In this document: one piece after another, positions 9,406 through 18,886 of the stretch
Layout of the letters: every line of letters starts with the position of its first letter
Numbering within the stretch: the stretch's first letter is position 1
DNA from: Acerihabitans sp035013185
GTDB taxonomy: Bacteria > Pseudomonadota > Gammaproteobacteria > Enterobacterales > Enterobacteriaceae
Direction of reading: 5' to 3'
DNA: 64,000 nt
Assembly: GCF_035013185.1 (NCBI RefSeq)
Contig: NZ_JAYGJO010000003.1
Span: 186,001-250,000, forward strand
Translations under genes and position numbers: made by a program
The notes under the pieces: generated by a model
Databases searched by the model: none
Seen by the model: the letters and a program-made list of their open reading frames with translations, nothing else
Told to the model about the DNA's origin: nothing

Positions 9406-10815
9406 ATGAGCAAATGTTTTCCTGACAATTTCCTCTGGGGAGGCGCCATTGCCGCAAATCAAGTAGAAGGGGCTTATTTGACTGATGGCAAGGGACTCTC
9501 TACTGCGGATCTATTGCCGCATGGCATCATGGGTGAACGACAGTTACGCACGCCTGGGGATAGCAATATCAAGGATATAGCGATCGATTTTTACCACCGC
9601 TATCGGGAAGATATCGCCCTTTTCGCCGAGATGGGTTTTACTTGTTTACGCATTTCCATCGCTTGGACGCGGATCTATCCGCAAGGTGATGAGGATACGG
9701 CAAATGAGGAGGGGCTGGCTTTTTATGATCGTGTGTTTGACGAACTGGCAAAATATAATATCCAACCAGTGGTGACATTATCTCATTATGAGATGCCTTA
9801 CGGGCTGGTTAAAAACTATGGTGGTTGGGGTAACCGGCAAACGATCACTTTCTTTGAGCGTTACGCACGCACTGTTTTTTGCCGTTATCGTGACAAGGTG
9901 AAATATTGGTTAACATTCAATGAGATCAATATGTCGCTTCATGCCCCCTTCACCGGCGTTGGTCTACCCAACACGAGTGATAAATCGGCAATTTACCAAG
10001 CGATCCATCATCAATTAGTGGCGAGTGCGCGCGCGGTCAAGGCCTGTCATGCGCTAATATCAGATGCCAAGATCGGCAGTATGCTGTTGGGAGGGATACT
10101 TTATCCGCTAACGTGTAAACCGGATGATGTGATCGAGACCTTACAGCAAAACCGTGAATGGTTATTCTTTGGGGATGTGCAGGCCCGTGGTGCCTATCCC
10201 GCTTATATGACGCGTGTGTTTTCTAAACACGGCATCAGGTTATACATCACCGACCAAGACCGTCAGGATCTGCAGGAAACTGTGGATTTTATTTCCTTCA
10301 GCTACTATATGAGCGGTTGTGTCACAAAAGATCAAGAACTGAATCAACAGGCACGCGCCAACATCTTAAATATGGTTCCAAATCCTCATCTTCCACATTC
10401 CGAATGGGGCTGGCAAATTGATCCCGTTGGCTTGCGCTATCTGTTAAATGTGCTTTATGACCGCTATCAGAAACCACTTTTTATTGTGGAAAATGGTCTC
10501 GGTGCCAAGGATGTTTTGACCGAAGATGGCTCAATACAAGATGAGTATCGGATCAAATACCTCAATGATCACCTTTATCAGGTTGGCGAAGCGCTGGAAG
10601 ATGGCGTTTGTATTTTAGGTTATACCAGTTGGGGACCTATCGATCTCGTCAGTGCCTCGAAAGCTGAAATGTCGAAGCGGTATGGGTTTATTTATGTCGA
10701 TCGCGATGATGATGGCAATGGCACCTTGGTGCGTCGACGTAAAAAAAGTTTTTATTGGTATGCCGAGATTATTAAAAGTTGTGGAAAAACGTTGAAAGCG
10801 CCTCACATTGAATAA
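9406..10815 (+). CDS. GH1 6-phospho-beta-glucosidase
   Basis: A 469-residue glycoside hydrolase family 1 enzyme. The acid/base glutamate is E173 in TFNE and the nucleophile E362 in VENGLG. The C-terminal stretch SKRYGFIYVD, with Ser and Lys that contact the 6-phosphate in this group, marks a phospho-glycosidase rather than a plain beta-glucosidase. It is a paralogue of AscB at 49996, with the same overall plan. The second ATG at 9406 is chosen because AGAGA is better spaced from it than from 9400. It would hydrolyse the phosphorylated glycoside delivered by the upstream PTS, releasing glucose 6-phosphate and the aglycone or second sugar. Confidence 0.92.
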   Translation: MSKCFPDNFLWGGAIAANQVEGAYLTDGKGLSTADLLPHGIMGERQLRTPGDSNIKDIAIDFYHRYREDIALFAEMGFTCLRISIAWTRIYPQGDEDTANEEGLAFYDRVFDELAKYNIQPVVTLSHYEMPYGLVKNYGGWGNRQTITFFERYARTVFCRYRDKVKYWLTFNEINMSLHAPFTGVGLPNTSDKSAIYQAIHHQLVASARAVKACHALISDAKIGSMLLGGILYPLTCKPDDVIETLQQNREWLFFGDVQARGAYPAYMTRVFSKHGIRLYITDQDRQDLQETVDFISFSYYMSGCVTKDQELNQQARANILNMVPNPHLPHSEWGWQIDPVGLRYLLNVLYDRYQKPLFIVENGLGAKDVLTEDGSIQDEYRIKYLNDHLYQVGEALEDGVCILGYTSWGPIDLVSASKAEMSKRYGFIYVDRDDDGNGTLVRRRKKSFYWYAEIIKSCGKTLKAPHIE

Positions 10816-10892
10816 TATATATTTACAATATCAATCAATATTTTAAATATAAATAAAAAATAGAATCTGACCCTATCAATAGAGAGTGAAAT

Positions 10893-12158
10893 ATGATGGT
10901 AAATAAACACAGTATATTAATGCTTATTTTGGTATTGATTACAACCACGATTCACGCAGCTGAAATAAATGATGATGAAGATACTCTGCGATTTCGCTTG
11001 AAAAATGATTTTCGCCGGGCCGACCGTCCTAGTGCTGGCGCTTCGGCTAGTGATATTTATGGCTGGGTGCAAGGTGGAATGGTAGATGTCAATACTCATT
11101 ACTACAATGACTTTATCGGTGCATCCGGGGGGGGATATTATGTCTATAAACTCGGAGCCAAATCAAGATGGAGTACACGAGGTTATCTAGCAGATCACGA
11201 TAGTTTCGGCATCGCGTTAGGGGCAATTAAACTTAAGCCGGCAGAAAATATACACATCAAAATTGGTCGTTTTAGCACTGATAATGGATATGGGAGTTTG
11301 CCGTATCGAGTGCCGCTGATTGCTGGAGGATCGACACGGACCATGCCGACAATTTCACAAGGAATTCTCGGACGTTACGATCCTACTGAAAATATCGACC
11401 TCTGGGGAATGTGGCGGACACGTGTTTTCTATTGGTCGGATGCGGCCGTTGGGGTGCGTGACGAAGGCGTATATAATACCTCAACCGGGCGTTACGATAT
11501 TCACCGCCCGCGCTCATTTCTCGCTGCAAGTTGGCATGATGCCAGCAGTCGTTACTCCGTCGGAGCATCCATGCAGGAGGATGTTTCCAACCAATATCAA
11601 ACTATTGTTGAGAAAAAATTTCTTCTCGATAACAAAAACAGTATCAAAGTTGAGATGCTGGCATTTTATGCCCAAGTTGACGGTATTTCGCGGGCCAATA
11701 GTTATTATGATAATACGTCGGTCTATTCTGGTCAGGTGACCTATGCCATGAATGATATCAGTTTTTTTAGTTCAATAGGTAAGCTGACACATGCACTACC
11801 TGGATCCATCGTTGATACTGACATCGGTTACCCAAACTCGCTTAGTATCGATAGAAATAAAGAAGATATGCTTTCATGGCAGGTCGGTGTTCAATATTTC
11901 TTTCAGCCTAATTTCAGCGTAATGCTTGCCCCGCTTATGACACGTGGTTATGAGGATTCACAACGAACCATTGAGATCCACGGCCAAGGCGTACTCGCCG
12001 GTGTGTTTTATAATGTGACCGAAGGGCCTCTGTCCGGCATGAAAATGTATGTTGCATCCGACGTGGCAAAAGAAAAACGTAACGGAAGTAGTTTAGGCAA
12101 TTCACTGCACTATTGGGATGTTAAGGCTGGAATACAATATGACTTTCTCATGAAATAA
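10893..12158 (+). CDS. OprD-family outer-membrane porin
   Basis: A 421-residue protein with an N-terminal signal peptide (hydrophobic residues 7-20, likely cleavage near HA-AE at 22-24) and alternating beta-strand-like sequence. Its features (GRFSTDNGYGSL, ISQGILGRYDP, long segments ending in aromatic residues) place it with OprD/ChiP-like substrate-specific porins. It ends QYDFLMK, so the usual terminal aromatic is three residues in from the end rather than last, which is slightly unusual. It sits between the phospho-glycosidase and beta-glucuronidase genes and probably admits the same glycosides through the outer membrane. The family call rests on pattern recognition. Confidence 0.75.
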   Translation: MMVNKHSILMLILVLITTTIHAAEINDDEDTLRFRLKNDFRRADRPSAGASASDIYGWVQGGMVDVNTHYYNDFIGASGGGYYVYKLGAKSRWSTRGYLADHDSFGIALGAIKLKPAENIHIKIGRFSTDNGYGSLPYRVPLIAGGSTRTMPTISQGILGRYDPTENIDLWGMWRTRVFYWSDAAVGVRDEGVYNTSTGRYDIHRPRSFLAASWHDASSRYSVGASMQEDVSNQYQTIVEKKFLLDNKNSIKVEMLAFYAQVDGISRANSYYDNTSVYSGQVTYAMNDISFFSSIGKLTHALPGSIVDTDIGYPNSLSIDRNKEDMLSWQVGVQYFFQPNFSVMLAPLMTRGYEDSQRTIEIHGQGVLAGVFYNVTEGPLSGMKMYVASDVAKEKRNGSSLGNSLHYWDVKAGIQYDFLMK

Positions 12159-12312
12159 ATATCTAGAATTTTATTTTTTATGCAAGTTATTATTGAAGAA
12201 CACATCAGTATATTATTATAACGGCGGAGGGTAGCTCGCATGTTTATCTGTCGAGTGAGATTGGTAAAAAATTCGCCTCCTATGCGCTATTTATCAATAT
12301 ATGGAGTTTAAC

Positions 12313-14097
12313 ATGCTAAGACCCATTGAAAATGATGTACGTGAATGCAAAAAAATCGACGGATTATGGGACTTCAAAATAGACCAACATCGATGCGGGC
12401 ATAATGAGGAGTGGTGGAAAAAGCCATTGCAGGAAGCCAGAAAAATTGCCGTGCCCGCCAGTTATAACGATCAATTCGCCGATGACGCGGTGCGTGACCA
12501 CGTGGGCGATGTATGGTATCAAACCACGGTAAGACTGCCTCAGGGTTGGGATAATCAACGTATTGTTCTCCGGTTTGACGCTGTTACCCACCGAGGCGCC
12601 GTTTGGGTTAATGACACCTTGGTCATGAACCACCAGGGAGGCTATACACCTTTTGAGGCTGATATCAGTTCCTATGCCGTTGGTGAACGGGTGTTCAGGT
12701 TGACCGTGTGTGTCAATAACGAATTGTCCTGGCAGACCATTCCGCCTGGCATGGTCGTGGAACAAGGCGGGGTGCGCAAACAACATTATTTTCACGATTT
12801 TTTCAACTATGCAGGCATCCACCGCCATGTTTGGCTTTATACCACTCCCAAGAAATTTATTCGAGATATCACGATAACCACCGATTTACATTCACCGCTT
12901 AACCAAGGGTTGGTGAACTACCACATTGACGCGGTGGGAGAGGTAACGTGTCAATTAGTTGATCGTGACAACATCGTTGTGGGGGAGAGTAAAGGGAAGG
13001 ATGGCACCCTGATTGTTAATAATCCCGTACTGTGGCAACCAGGTAACGCCTATTTATATACCTTGCAGATCGACACTGAGCACGATAGCTACGCATTACC
13101 CGTCGGCATTCGAACCGTCAGGGTAGAGGGTGATAATTTTCTTATCAATAACGAACCTTTTTATTTTACCGGCTTTGGACGTCATGAAGATGCGGATCTG
13201 CGAGGTAAAGGATTTGATAATGTCTTGCTGGTCCACGATCATGCGTTGATGTCATGGATCGGGGCAAATTCTTATCGTACCTCCCATTATCCTTACGCGG
13301 AAGAAATGCTGGATTGGGCGGATGAGCACGGTATCGTTGTGATCGATGAAACGCCCGCGGTGGGGTTTAACATGTCATTGCCCATGATCAGAAATTTTGC
13401 CCGGCCTGAAAAGCTCTTTGGCCCCGAGACCCTTAACGATGAAACTCAACGAGCGCATCAGAATGCTATCTGTGAACTCGTTGCTCGTGATAAAAATCAT
13501 CCCTCTGTAGTGATGTGGAGCCTTGCCAACGAGCCTGATGCCAGGGAAGCCGCTAGTCGCGACTATTTTCAACCTTTGGTAGAAGTGGCAAGAAAGCGTG
13601 ATCCTTCTCGGCCTATTTGTTGTGTCAATATCACTAAATCTTCTGTACACGAGGATAAAATCAGCGATCTTTTTGATGTGTTGTGCTTGAATCGTTATTA
13701 TGGATGGTATGAATATCCAGGTGATTTGGTTGCGGCGGAAATAGCATTATCCGATGATCTTACCGCATGGCATGAAAAACACGCTAAACCTATCATTATC
13801 ACTGAGTACGGTACTGATACTTTGGCTGGATTGCATTCAGTCCATGGCGACATGTGGTCAGAGGAATATCAATGTGCGTTTCTCAATATGTATCATAAGG
13901 TATTCGACCGGCTACCGTTCGTCATAGGCGAACATGTATGGAATTTTGCCGATTTTGCGACGTCACAAGGAATTGTGCGCGTTGGGGGAAATAAAAAGGG
14001 CGTTTTCACCCGCGATAGACGCCCCAAATCAGCTGCTTTTGTTTTGAAGGCACGGTGGACAACGATGTCCTATGGGCGTAAGCCAAACCGAGAGTGA
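12313..14097 (+). CDS. uidA: beta-glucuronidase, GH2
   Basis: A 594-residue enzyme closely resembling E. coli UidA throughout (for example GGYTPFEAD, YFTGFGRHEDADL). It has the sugar-binding, immunoglobulin-like and TIM-barrel domains in order. The acid/base is E407 in ANEPD and the nucleophile E498 in ITEYG. The glucuronate carboxylate-binding NxK motif is present at N560-K562 (GNKKG), each six residues before its E. coli counterpart. This supports true glucuronidase activity rather than beta-galactosidase. ATG 12313 follows TGGAG by six bases and gives the family N-terminus MLRPIE. No uidR, uidB or uidC is nearby; instead the gene follows a PTS and porin operon, an unusual setting. Confidence 0.93.
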   Translation: MLRPIENDVRECKKIDGLWDFKIDQHRCGHNEEWWKKPLQEARKIAVPASYNDQFADDAVRDHVGDVWYQTTVRLPQGWDNQRIVLRFDAVTHRGAVWVNDTLVMNHQGGYTPFEADISSYAVGERVFRLTVCVNNELSWQTIPPGMVVEQGGVRKQHYFHDFFNYAGIHRHVWLYTTPKKFIRDITITTDLHSPLNQGLVNYHIDAVGEVTCQLVDRDNIVVGESKGKDGTLIVNNPVLWQPGNAYLYTLQIDTEHDSYALPVGIRTVRVEGDNFLINNEPFYFTGFGRHEDADLRGKGFDNVLLVHDHALMSWIGANSYRTSHYPYAEEMLDWADEHGIVVIDETPAVGFNMSLPMIRNFARPEKLFGPETLNDETQRAHQNAICELVARDKNHPSVVMWSLANEPDAREAASRDYFQPLVEVARKRDPSRPICCVNITKSSVHEDKISDLFDVLCLNRYYGWYEYPGDLVAAEIALSDDLTAWHEKHAKPIIITEYGTDTLAGLHSVHGDMWSEEYQCAFLNMYHKVFDRLPFVIGEHVWNFADFATSQGIVRVGGNKKGVFTRDRRPKSAAFVLKARWTTMSYGRKPNRE

Positions 14098-14469
14098 AAA
14101 TGCGTTTATACGGGGCTGCGCTCGTGACGCGCATGTCCCGTAGCTCACGAGGCGTAAGTCGCCTTGTCGACGTGGTGGGATCACCACCAACCTGGTCGGC
14201 GAGTTTGATCTCGCCAATGGGACCAAAACCACTGATGTCCACGAGCAGCACAAACCGCACGAAAATCAATCGAATATAGATATATTTTACAATTAATTCA
14301 TCATGTTGTGGATGATTAACCATGCTGCGAATTGTCAGCTTCGCATCGTGTATTTTGTCGAAGGTTGTGTTTTTATGTGTATTTTGCACATTTATCATTG
14401 ACGTCATTCAGCGGTAAGCATAATGTGTGCATATTACACTTATTATCTCATTCACTGAAGGTGACAAAA
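14098..14469. other. intergenic region, possible eroded gene
   Basis: About 370 bases without a defensible gene. The first 180 bases are more GC-rich and keep open frames on both strands, while the remainder is AT-rich and promoter-like for the gene at 14470. I cannot assign the open frames to a family. Confidence 0.4.
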
Positions 14470-15405
14470 ATGAAAGCAGCTGTGGTTTCTATGGCGGGAA
14501 AACTGCCGGTATACGATGATTTTCCTGAACCTAAAGCCGATGACAACCATTTGGTGGTCACGGTGAAAGCGACCGCGATGAGCCAACTGGCCAAATCCCG
14601 CGCCGCCGGCACCCATTACAGCTCAACGACACAGTACCCCTTTATCACCGGGGTTGATGGCTCGGGGTATCTCAGCAACGGTGACCCGGTATACTTCCTG
14701 GCGTTGACTTCGCCCTGGGGCAGCATGGCGCAGAGAACACGAGTGGGGGTCAATAGTATCGTGCCGCTACCCGCAACACTTGACCCGGTACTGGCCGCCG
14801 CGCTGGCCAATCCCGGCATGTCGTCCTGGGCGGCATTAACGCGCCGTGCGCAGTTGCGCAAGGGTGAAACTGTGTTGATTAATGGTGCGACCGGCACTTC
14901 TGGTGGTCTGGCAGTCCGCATCGCACGCCATCTTGGTGCCGGTAAAATCATTGCTACCGGTCGCAACCGTGAGGTGCTGGAGAAACTGCGCACGCAAGGT
15001 GCCGATATCACGCTGACGCTGGATGCCTTGCCGGCGGAACTGCCTGCGCTGATGGCCGAGGGCATTGACGTAGTGCTGGATTATCTTTGGGGCCAGAGCG
15101 CACTCGACATCATGCATGCTGCCGTTGCCGGTGGCGAAAAGGTGGTGCGCTTTGTACAAATCGGTTCGCTGAGCGGCCAGGATATTTCGCTACACAGTAA
15201 ATTGCTACGCTCCTCTGGGCTGACCCTAATGGGTAGCGGCCTTGGTAGCGTATCGAACGCAGAGCTGGTTGCTTGTATCGGCGAACTTCTGCAAGCCGCC
15301 GCGCAGAGCGATTTTTCCATTCCATTCCAGATACGTCCGCTAAGCGAGGTGAACAACGCCTGGGGCGAGGATGATAGTCGTTGCCGCACGGTGTTTACGC
15401 TGTGA
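14470..15405 (+). CDS. MDR-superfamily zinc-independent oxidoreductase
   Basis: A 311-residue medium-chain dehydrogenase/reductase of the quinone-oxidoreductase type. A GroES-like N-terminal half is followed by a Rossmann domain with NGATGTSGG at about residue 140, the AxxGxxG-type nucleotide motif. No zinc-binding cysteine set is visible. NADPH-dependent reduction of quinones or enones is typical of the family; the substrate here is unknown. The start at 14470 follows GAAGGTG; the longer frame to 14332 runs through AT-rich leader sequence and is unlikely. Nothing in the neighbourhood fixes its role. Confidence 0.82.
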   Translation: MKAAVVSMAGKLPVYDDFPEPKADDNHLVVTVKATAMSQLAKSRAAGTHYSSTTQYPFITGVDGSGYLSNGDPVYFLALTSPWGSMAQRTRVGVNSIVPLPATLDPVLAAALANPGMSSWAALTRRAQLRKGETVLINGATGTSGGLAVRIARHLGAGKIIATGRNREVLEKLRTQGADITLTLDALPAELPALMAEGIDVVLDYLWGQSALDIMHAAVAGGEKVVRFVQIGSLSGQDISLHSKLLRSSGLTLMGSGLGSVSNAELVACIGELLQAAAQSDFSIPFQIRPLSEVNNAWGEDDSRCRTVFTL

Positions 15406-15510
15406 TAAGCTGCGAGTGATCAGGCGTTTTTGCCATCGCTGGTTTTCAGTTGGCATCGACGCTCAATCACCTGCTGACCTTAGCATGGCTGAAGAATTAA
15501 TGGAGGCTTT

Positions 15511-16452
15511 TTGACCCATTCTGAGGTTAAACGCCTGACCGGCATGGCCTGCGTATTTATAGCGTCAATTCTGTGGGGCACCACCGGAACGGCGGCCACG
15601 TTTGCACCTGAACTCAGCCCGCTGGCTGTCGGTGCCGTAGCGATGGGCATCGGCGGTCTGCTGCAGGGCCTGATCGCCGCCGACATCATGGTACGCCAAC
15701 GCCAACAGATCGCTCGTCAGTGGCCTTATTTGCTTACCGGGGCGCTGGCTGTGGCCGTGTACCCGCTCGCATTTTATGCCGCCATGCGTTATGCCGGCGT
15801 AGCGGTGGGGACCGTCATCTCGATTGGTTCGGCTCCGCTGTTGTCATCGCTAATTGAATATCGCCTGGATGGGCTGCGCCTGACCCGCAAATGGATATGC
15901 GGGGCGGTCATCGGGGTCGCTGGTATGGCGCTGCTTTGTCTGGCGCAACGTGGTGCGCATCCTGCGGGTGGTGGTGAGCATGCCACAACAGGCATGCTGC
16001 TGGGTCTGGTGGCCGGGTTCACCTACGCCCTGTATTCCTGGTCTGCACGTCGACTGATGTGCAAAGGCATCGCGCCCCGGGCAGCCATGGGCGCGACCTT
16101 CAGTGCCGGTGGTGTTCTACTGATGCCGGTCCTGCTGATGACCGGTGCGCCGTTGTTACACTCTTGGACGAATGCTGGCGTAGGAATCTACATGGCGCTG
16201 ATCCCGATGTTCTTCGGGTATATCTGCTACGGAATAGGGTTGGCCCGGATAAGCGCCAGCACAGCGACCACGATCACGCTGCTTGAGCCCGTGGTGGCAG
16301 CGGTGCTGGCGGTGATGCTGGTTGGCGAAACACTCCCCCTGAGTGGCTGGATCGGCATCGGGCTGATTGTCGCTTGTCTGTCTATTATTACCGTACCGGC
16401 AGGGCTGCTTATCCCGCGCTGGCGTGGCCCAAGGCGTCCAGCACGGTTTTAA
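15511..16452 (+). CDS. DMT-family (EamA) membrane transporter
   Basis: A 313-residue protein with ten predicted membrane segments in two EamA repeats. The first begins MACVFIASILWGTTGTAA and the second near residue 160 (GLVAGFTYALYSW). The typical small-residue motif LEPVVAAVLA near the C-terminus is present. The start is TTG at 15511, directly preceded by ATGGAGG; an ATG at 15544 would also leave the first helix intact. Members export amino acids or small metabolites; the substrate is unknown. It follows the MDR oxidoreductase in the same direction after about 100 bases. Confidence 0.82.
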   Translation: MTHSEVKRLTGMACVFIASILWGTTGTAATFAPELSPLAVGAVAMGIGGLLQGLIAADIMVRQRQQIARQWPYLLTGALAVAVYPLAFYAAMRYAGVAVGTVISIGSAPLLSSLIEYRLDGLRLTRKWICGAVIGVAGMALLCLAQRGAHPAGGGEHATTGMLLGLVAGFTYALYSWSARRLMCKGIAPRAAMGATFSAGGVLLMPVLLMTGAPLLHSWTNAGVGIYMALIPMFFGYICYGIGLARISASTATTITLLEPVVAAVLAVMLVGETLPLSGWIGIGLIVACLSIITVPAGLLIPRWRGPRRPARF

Positions 16453-16579
16453 CTGCTTCTTTTGATCCCGCACGGTAAACCGGCTTTACACCAGCGATAA
16501 ATGCCTTGTGGTACGTTGACGCCACCTATTTTATCGAATTAGGGGGCGGAAACTACCGGTTAACGCTGGAGCTTCAGTA

Positions 16580-16885
16580 ATGTCTTCTTCTGTGGCACAG
16601 GACGGACCGATTGTGACCATCAAGTACAAAAAAAGTTATGTCGTGTGCATGCTAAAGGGCGCCGGTACTGGGTCTGATCAGAACGTGGCAACCTCGACGT
16701 GTTATGCCATGAACTCGTCATCTGGATTGGTCTTGGTTTGCGCCAACGGCGAACGGCGGCTCTGCCCACCCATCAAGAGTCACCGCGATCTTAGCGAAGT
16801 GAACACCCTGCTGCGTCGAACTCGCGTACGATCAGTGACAGACTTTCTCCACGGTCAAGCGGAGAAGTTTAGCCGCGCCAGATGA
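16580..16885 (+). CDS. hypothetical protein, 101 residues
   Basis: Not recognised. The frame starts with ATG after CTGGAG and ends before a gap of nearly 290 bases. The protein is polar with four cysteines (for example STCYAM, RRLCPP) and a basic C-terminus. It has no signal peptide or membrane segment. It could be a chance frame; the ribosome-binding site and codon use are its only support. Confidence 0.3.
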   Translation: MSSSVAQDGPIVTIKYKKSYVVCMLKGAGTGSDQNVATSTCYAMNSSSGLVLVCANGERRLCPPIKSHRDLSEVNTLLRRTRVRSVTDFLHGQAEKFSRAR

Positions 16886-17173
16886 TCTGTGACCGAGCAA
16901 TCCCTGTTCTAAGGGGCGGGGGCGTGACGATCGTTCAGGTGCAAGATGGCAACGATTGAGAGAGATGACGGGAGCAATAATTTACCTTATCCTCATATCC
17001 TTCAGGTCTTGAATACTGCTCATATTCACTTTACTGATAGTTGGGCTCGTCGGTCGCCTTTGCTACAATCCAGCATTGATCGCGATTGAGCATTTGGTGT
17101 TGTCGCAGCAATCTTTCTCAAGAACGACCTACCCATCCTGGCTTGTATAAGCCCACAGTATTAGAGATAACGC

Positions 17174-18187
17174 ATGGAAACGATTCGCTGGGGCATGATC
17201 GGTTGCGGTGAGGTTACCGAGGTAAAAAGCGGGCCTGGACTTTACAAGGCTGCGCATTCCACGCTGTTGGGCGTGACCAACAGAACGTTAGCCAAGGCCG
17301 AGTCATATGCATTACGTCATGGTGTGTCCCGGGTCTACCCGGATGTGGCTGCTTTGCTGGCCGATCCCGAGATTGATGCGGTGTATATTGCTACGCCGCC
17401 GGCCGAACACCAGGCACTGACCTTGCAGGCAGCTGCTGCCGGCAAACATGTGTACGTGGAAAAACCGATGGCAATGAACCACGACGAGTGCAAGGACATG
17501 ATTGCTGCTTGCCAATCCGCCGGTGTACGGCTCTATGTGGCGTTCTACCGTCGTGCCATGCCGCGTTTCTTGCAGGTGAAGGACTGGATCGATCAGGGTG
17601 CCATCGGCACTGTGTGTACAGTGAGCATTCTGCAGCGCCAGAAACCGGCACCCAACGAACTCTCACCAGAGACGTTGCCCTGGCGTTTGCATGCTGATGT
17701 GGCTGGGGGCGGCAAATTTTTGGATATGGGTGTGCATGTGCTCGATATGCTCGCATTCTGGTTTGGGCCGGTCAGCGAAGTACAGGGTCACGCCAGCAAT
17801 CGTGGCGGTCTTTACGATGTTGAAGACACCGTCACTGCGACCTGGCGCCATGCTAATGGTGTCACAGGTGTCGGTAACTGGTGTTATGTGGGCCACGATG
17901 ATGCCGATCGCGTTGAAATTACCGGCACGCACGGTCGCATCGAATTCGCGTTTTTTGCCGATTCACCATTACGCCTGGTCACCTTGGCAGGGGTGAAGGA
18001 AACCGCTATCGCCAATCCGACCCATGTGCAGCAACCCTTTATCCAGGGTATTGTCGACGATCTTAATGGCATAAGTGGTTACCCGGGTGATACTCAAGCC
18101 GCAGCGCAAACCACTGCCGTCGTCGATAGGATCCTGGATTCGTTTCGCCGAGGAACGGCGGGCCCCGTGCTGGGGACCAACCGCTGA
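17174..18187 (+). CDS. Gfo/Idh/MocA-family dehydrogenase
   Basis: A 337-residue NAD(P)-dependent oxidoreductase. The N-terminal Rossmann fold has GMIGCGEVTE. The family motif VEKPMA, with its catalytic-region lysine, is at about residue 96. The C-terminal alpha/beta domain carries GGGKFLDMGVHVLDML, with the conserved Asp and His of sugar dehydrogenases. Substrates in this family are mostly sugars, inositols or their derivatives; nothing adjacent identifies the substrate. It appears monocistronic, with nearly 290 bases of non-coding sequence upstream. Confidence 0.88.
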   Translation: METIRWGMIGCGEVTEVKSGPGLYKAAHSTLLGVTNRTLAKAESYALRHGVSRVYPDVAALLADPEIDAVYIATPPAEHQALTLQAAAAGKHVYVEKPMAMNHDECKDMIAACQSAGVRLYVAFYRRAMPRFLQVKDWIDQGAIGTVCTVSILQRQKPAPNELSPETLPWRLHADVAGGGKFLDMGVHVLDMLAFWFGPVSEVQGHASNRGGLYDVEDTVTATWRHANGVTGVGNWCYVGHDDADRVEITGTHGRIEFAFFADSPLRLVTLAGVKETAIANPTHVQQPFIQGIVDDLNGISGYPGDTQAAAQTTAVVDRILDSFRRGTAGPVLGTNR

Positions 18188-18238
18188 GGGGTAACAGTTA
18201 TAAAAGGAATTAAATAGGGTTCAGGAATACTGAATGCC

Positions 18239-18508
18239 TTAACTGTGCATGGGTTTCATGTATTCCTGATCTGGGCAAGGCGTCGGGCGGTCATGCAACC
18301 CCCTATTGACAATGGCAAGATTACTGCTGGACGATATCACTGCATAAGAGAAGTGATAGGAAACTGGCAACGTGTGCATCCTTTGGGCAGACGGCACCAG
18401 TTGAACAAGCTTCAGGCGCGTTAGTGGGTACAGTGCTGCAATGACTGCCAAGACATAAGGCGCGGCTGTGGCGCGAGTCAATGTTGTATTGTTCAGGCGG
18501 TTAAGCAT
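18239..18508 (-). pseudogene. possible relic of an EamA transporter
   Basis: The minus strand carries an open stretch whose central part (AAPYVLAVIAALYPLT, then SAQRM) resembles the last EamA helix pair of DMT transporters. It lacks the rest of the protein and the flanks do not fit. I read it as an eroded 3' fragment. The resemblance is by eye only and could be chance. Confidence 0.3.
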
Positions 18509-18513
18509 TCCGT

Positions 18514-18831
18514 TCAGTTGAGTGGCGAACCCGCACCTGGCGAGAGGGTCTGGACCTCGACCCGCGTGATCTGCGACATGTCGAAACCGGCCATGTCCTG
18601 CGCGAAGCCCGGACTCGCCATGTAGGCCCGGATGGCCTGCTCTGGGTCGATGCCCTTAGTGAAGCGGAGCAGAGCCACCACTTCGCGAGAGTTCTCTGCA
18701 ACCGTGAAAAAACCTTCGGTGGTGATGCCTAATGCGCCGAGGCTGGCGATGTGGGCGCGCCAGATCGCAAGGTAAGCGATGGTGGCGTTTTCGCACGCCA
18801 GAAAGTAACGGCGTAACTGATAAGTCGTCAT
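18514..18831 (-). CDS. NIPSNAP-like ferredoxin-fold protein
   Basis: A 105-residue protein of the NIPSNAP/dimeric alpha-beta barrel type (starts MTTYQLRRY, ends in a strand after SQITRVEVQTL). Small stand-alone members often accompany oxidoreductases in accessory metabolism, with mostly unknown function. The ATG at 18831 has GAGG upstream and gives the family start; the longer frame to 18966 would overlap the neighbouring SDR gene by 80 bases. It lies downstream of that gene and is probably co-transcribed from the promoter shared with the LysR gene. Confidence 0.6.
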   Translation of the reverse strand: MTTYQLRRYFLACENATIAYLAIWRAHIASLGALGITTEGFFTVAENSREVVALLRFTKGIDPEQAIRAYMASPGFAQDMAGFDMSQITRVEVQTLSPGAGSPLN

Positions 18832-18886
18832 TTGACGATCCTCGATGTGTCGATAGTTCCAAAAATGGAATGCGTTATACCGCGCG

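Noticed and set aside
14094..14279. 61-codon frame after uidA as a gene
   Set aside because: Starts within the uidA stop region and has a low-complexity Ser/Arg/Pro composition on one strand and an equally open frame on the other.
17174..18187. LigC-like dehydrogenase completing protocatechuate 4,5-cleavage
   Set aside because: LigC belongs to the same broad Gfo/Idh/MocA family, but this protein has the sugar-dehydrogenase style motifs and lies apart from the gal genes.
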